Source: JBBDIM01 sp040880405
GTDB taxonomy: Bacteria > Planctomycetota > Planctomycetia > Pirellulales > Pirellulaceae
Assembly: GCA_040880405.1 (NCBI GenBank)
Contig: JBBDIM010000106.1
Coordinates: forward strand, 1-26,395
Length of the DNA stretch: 26,395 nucleotides
Direction: 5' to 3'
Position 1 is the first letter of the stretch; each line of letters starts with the position of its first letter. Made by a program: the position numbers and the translations under genes. Below are positions 25,085-26,395 of this stretch, in pieces. Below the pieces are notes generated by a model. It was not told the DNA's origin, ran no database searches, and worked only from the letters and a program-made list of their open reading frames with translations.

Positions 25085-25174
25085 TCCTCCGCGCCCATTT
25101 TTTATGGCTGGCCAAACGCCGAAAATAGAAGGGAGCAATGAAAACCAACCCTCCCTCACAATGGACAGACAGCC

Positions 25175-25750
25175 ATGACACAACTATTGCAGTGGGCCTC
25201 AAAGGCGGATCGCATCGGGATCGCCGTGACCCGGGTCGGCTTGATTATCGTTTTGATTTGGATCGGCGGCTTAAAGGCCTTTCCGTACGAGGCGCATGGG
25301 ATCGTGCCGTTTGTCGCCAACAGCCCCTTCTTTTCGTTCCTGCTATCCGACCCGGAAAACTACAAGCCGCACATGAACGCGGAAGGGGTGTTCAACAGCG
25401 AGAACCGGGCCTGGCACGAGCAAAACGGGACCTACCTGTTCTCGTACGGGCTAGGCTCGCTGATTGTGGTGTACGGTCTGATGCTGTGCCTGCATCCGTG
25501 GCTGCCAAGCGTCGCCACCCTGGGCGGGTTCATGGTGTTTACCATGTCGATTGTGACCCTCTCATTCCTGATCACCACCCCGGAAACCTGGGTCCCCGAC
25601 CTGGGAGACGCCCACCACGGTTTCCCCTACCTCAGCGGCAGTGGTCGCCTGGTAATCAAGGACGTCATCATGATGGGGGCGGCGCTGGTCGTCATGGCGG
25701 ATTCCGCCAAGCTATCGCTGGCTCGGCGGCAAAGCGAGGAACCGGCGTAG
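25175..25750 (+). CDS. DUF417 (YkgB/RclC-like) membrane protein
   Basis: A 191-residue inner-membrane protein of the DUF417/YkgB family. It has four hydrophobic segments at about residues 15-33, 88-108, 112-133 and 160-178. Family landmarks are WIGGLKAFPYEAHGIVPFVANSPFFSFL near the N-terminus, an extended loop FNSENRAWHEQNGTYLFSYGLG, then SFLITTPETW and PYLSGSGRLVIKDVIMMGAAL. RclC of E. coli, which helps survival against reactive chlorine, belongs to this family. Here it lies 90 nt after an AraC regulator in the same direction, with RclA and RclB homologues absent. The length is normal for the family. Confidence 0.88.
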   Translation: MTQLLQWASKADRIGIAVTRVGLIIVLIWIGGLKAFPYEAHGIVPFVANSPFFSFLLSDPENYKPHMNAEGVFNSENRAWHEQNGTYLFSYGLGSLIVVYGLMLCLHPWLPSVATLGGFMVFTMSIVTLSFLITTPETWVPDLGDAHHGFPYLSGSGRLVIKDVIMMGAALVVMADSAKLSLARRQSEEPA

Positions 25751-25874
25751 GGGTTACCGGGTGTGAGGGTGGGCTCTCGCAGAGCGGCAATGGCAGTCCC
25801 AAGCCTTGACCGCACGACCTTCTTCCGATTCCAATAGATGGGGTCGAATTACCCAACCTGCCCCATCCCCACCC

Positions 25875-25879
25875 AGGAG
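25875..25879 (+). promoter_or_regulatory. Ribosome site supporting a TTG start
   Basis: AGGAG lies 8 nt before the TTG at 25888, and translation from there gives a signal peptide. It overrides the lack of an ATG in the expected place. Confidence 0.7.
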
Positions 25880-25887
25880 ATTTTCCC

Positions 25888-26395
25888 TTGAAGTGTTCGC
25901 TCCCCCTAATGCTCTGCCTCCTGTCCGTCTTGGCGCTCTCCCCTACCTTGGCCGATGAATTTCAGCCCAATCAGGAAAACCTCCCGGTCCCGCCTCCTGA
26001 GGGCGCTGTGGTGCTGCTGAATGACGAAGGGAAAAACCTGTTTTTGAGCAAGCATGGGAAGGAGGTCGATTGGCCGCTGGACTCTGGCGTGCTGGTCTCG
26101 GCCCGGGGTGAAACTCGCGCGAACCACATCGTCTCGCAGTTGCATTTCCAGGACGCCGAAATCCATGTCGAGTTCATGCTGCCAGAGAAAGGGAGCGGCA
26201 ACAGCGGGATCTACATCCATGGCAACTACGAACTGCAAATCATCCACTCGGCCGGCAAACCGCAAGACAAACTGAGCCAGGAAGATATCGGCTCGGTCTA
26301 CGGCTTCGCACAACCTTTGGTCAATGCCGACCGCGGCCGGGGCCAGTGGCAGGTGTACGACATCCGCTACCGCGCACCCCGGCGTGATGAAGCAG
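25888..26395 (+). CDS. Secreted DUF1080 protein (3-keto-disaccharide hydrolase-like), partial
   Basis: The first ~169 residues of a gene cut by the window end, with the frame open throughout. The start is TTG (25888), supported by AGGAG (25875-25879) 8 nt upstream. Residues 1-22 form a signal peptide (KCSLPLMLCLLSVLALSPTLA). A DUF1080 jelly-roll domain follows, seen in FQDAEIHVEFMLPEKGSGNSGIYI, NYELQIIHSAGKP, SVYGFAQPLVNADRGRGQWQVYDIRYRAP. Family members in gut and planctomycete bacteria act on or bind carbohydrates, and some hydrolyse 3-keto-disaccharides. The end of the gene and any further domains cannot be seen. Confidence 0.85.
   Translation, partial: MKCSLPLMLCLLSVLALSPTLADEFQPNQENLPVPPPEGAVVLLNDEGKNLFLSKHGKEVDWPLDSGVLVSARGETRANHIVSQLHFQDAEIHVEFMLPEKGSGNSGIYIHGNYELQIIHSAGKPQDKLSQEDIGSVYGFAQPLVNADRGRGQWQVYDIRYRAPRRDEA

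Overview
The window looks like chromosomal DNA of a Planctomycetota bacterium, most likely a Pirellulales relative. The evidence is the GC-rich, loosely packed gene layout and secreted LamG and DUF1080 (3-keto-disaccharide hydrolase) proteins. A squalene-hopene-type cyclase next to a DUF116-prenyl synthase fusion, a DUF456 membrane protein and a REP-type transposase also fit. No ribosomal or other phylogenetic marker was available to settle the lineage.

Layout. Positions 1-3200 hold three minus-strand genes and one tRNA: a degenerate HAD-like protein, a SpsF/cytidylyltransferase-like protein, a beta-phosphoglucomutase-like HAD phosphatase, and a plus-strand tRNA-Leu(UAG) with a clear sigma70-type promoter. 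Positions 3400-7620 hold a SulP anion transporter, a secreted LamG protein, a small two-helix membrane protein and a secreted GlcG/HbpS-like protein. Positions 7756-11447 (minus strand) hold a compact, more AT-rich two-gene restriction-modification-like island: a 1009-residue N6-adenine DNA methyltransferase and a coupled 219-residue PD-(D/E)XK nuclease.

Positions 11633-17570 hold an isoprenoid locus. A radical SAM protein is divergent from a three-gene run: terpene cyclase, DUF116-polyprenyl synthase fusion, and chorismate-lyase-like protein. Together these suggest a polyprenyl diphosphate made and cyclised locally, possibly with a hydroxybenzoate-type aromatic partner. The end product is not known from sequence. 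The run is followed 8 nt after its last stop by a RAYT transposase framed by two directly repeated ~230-bp blocks. Each block holds two long hairpins, so the whole looks like a REP/BIME 'REPtron'.

Positions 18813-26395 (plus strand) hold a DUF3311-like small protein and a sodium:solute symporter with a very large hydrophilic insertion (start/stop overlap), closed by a strong terminator. Glutamate 5-kinase (proB), a DUF456 protein, an unrecognised 160-residue protein, and an AraC regulator with a cysteine cluster next to a DUF417 (YkgB/RclC-like) membrane protein follow. The window edge cuts a secreted DUF1080 gene that starts at TTG.

Most novel: the cyclase/DUF116-prenyl synthase/chorismate-lyase cluster, the methyltransferase-nuclease pair in which the methyltransferase seems to carry a dead nuclease domain, and the symmetric REP-block-flanked RAYT.
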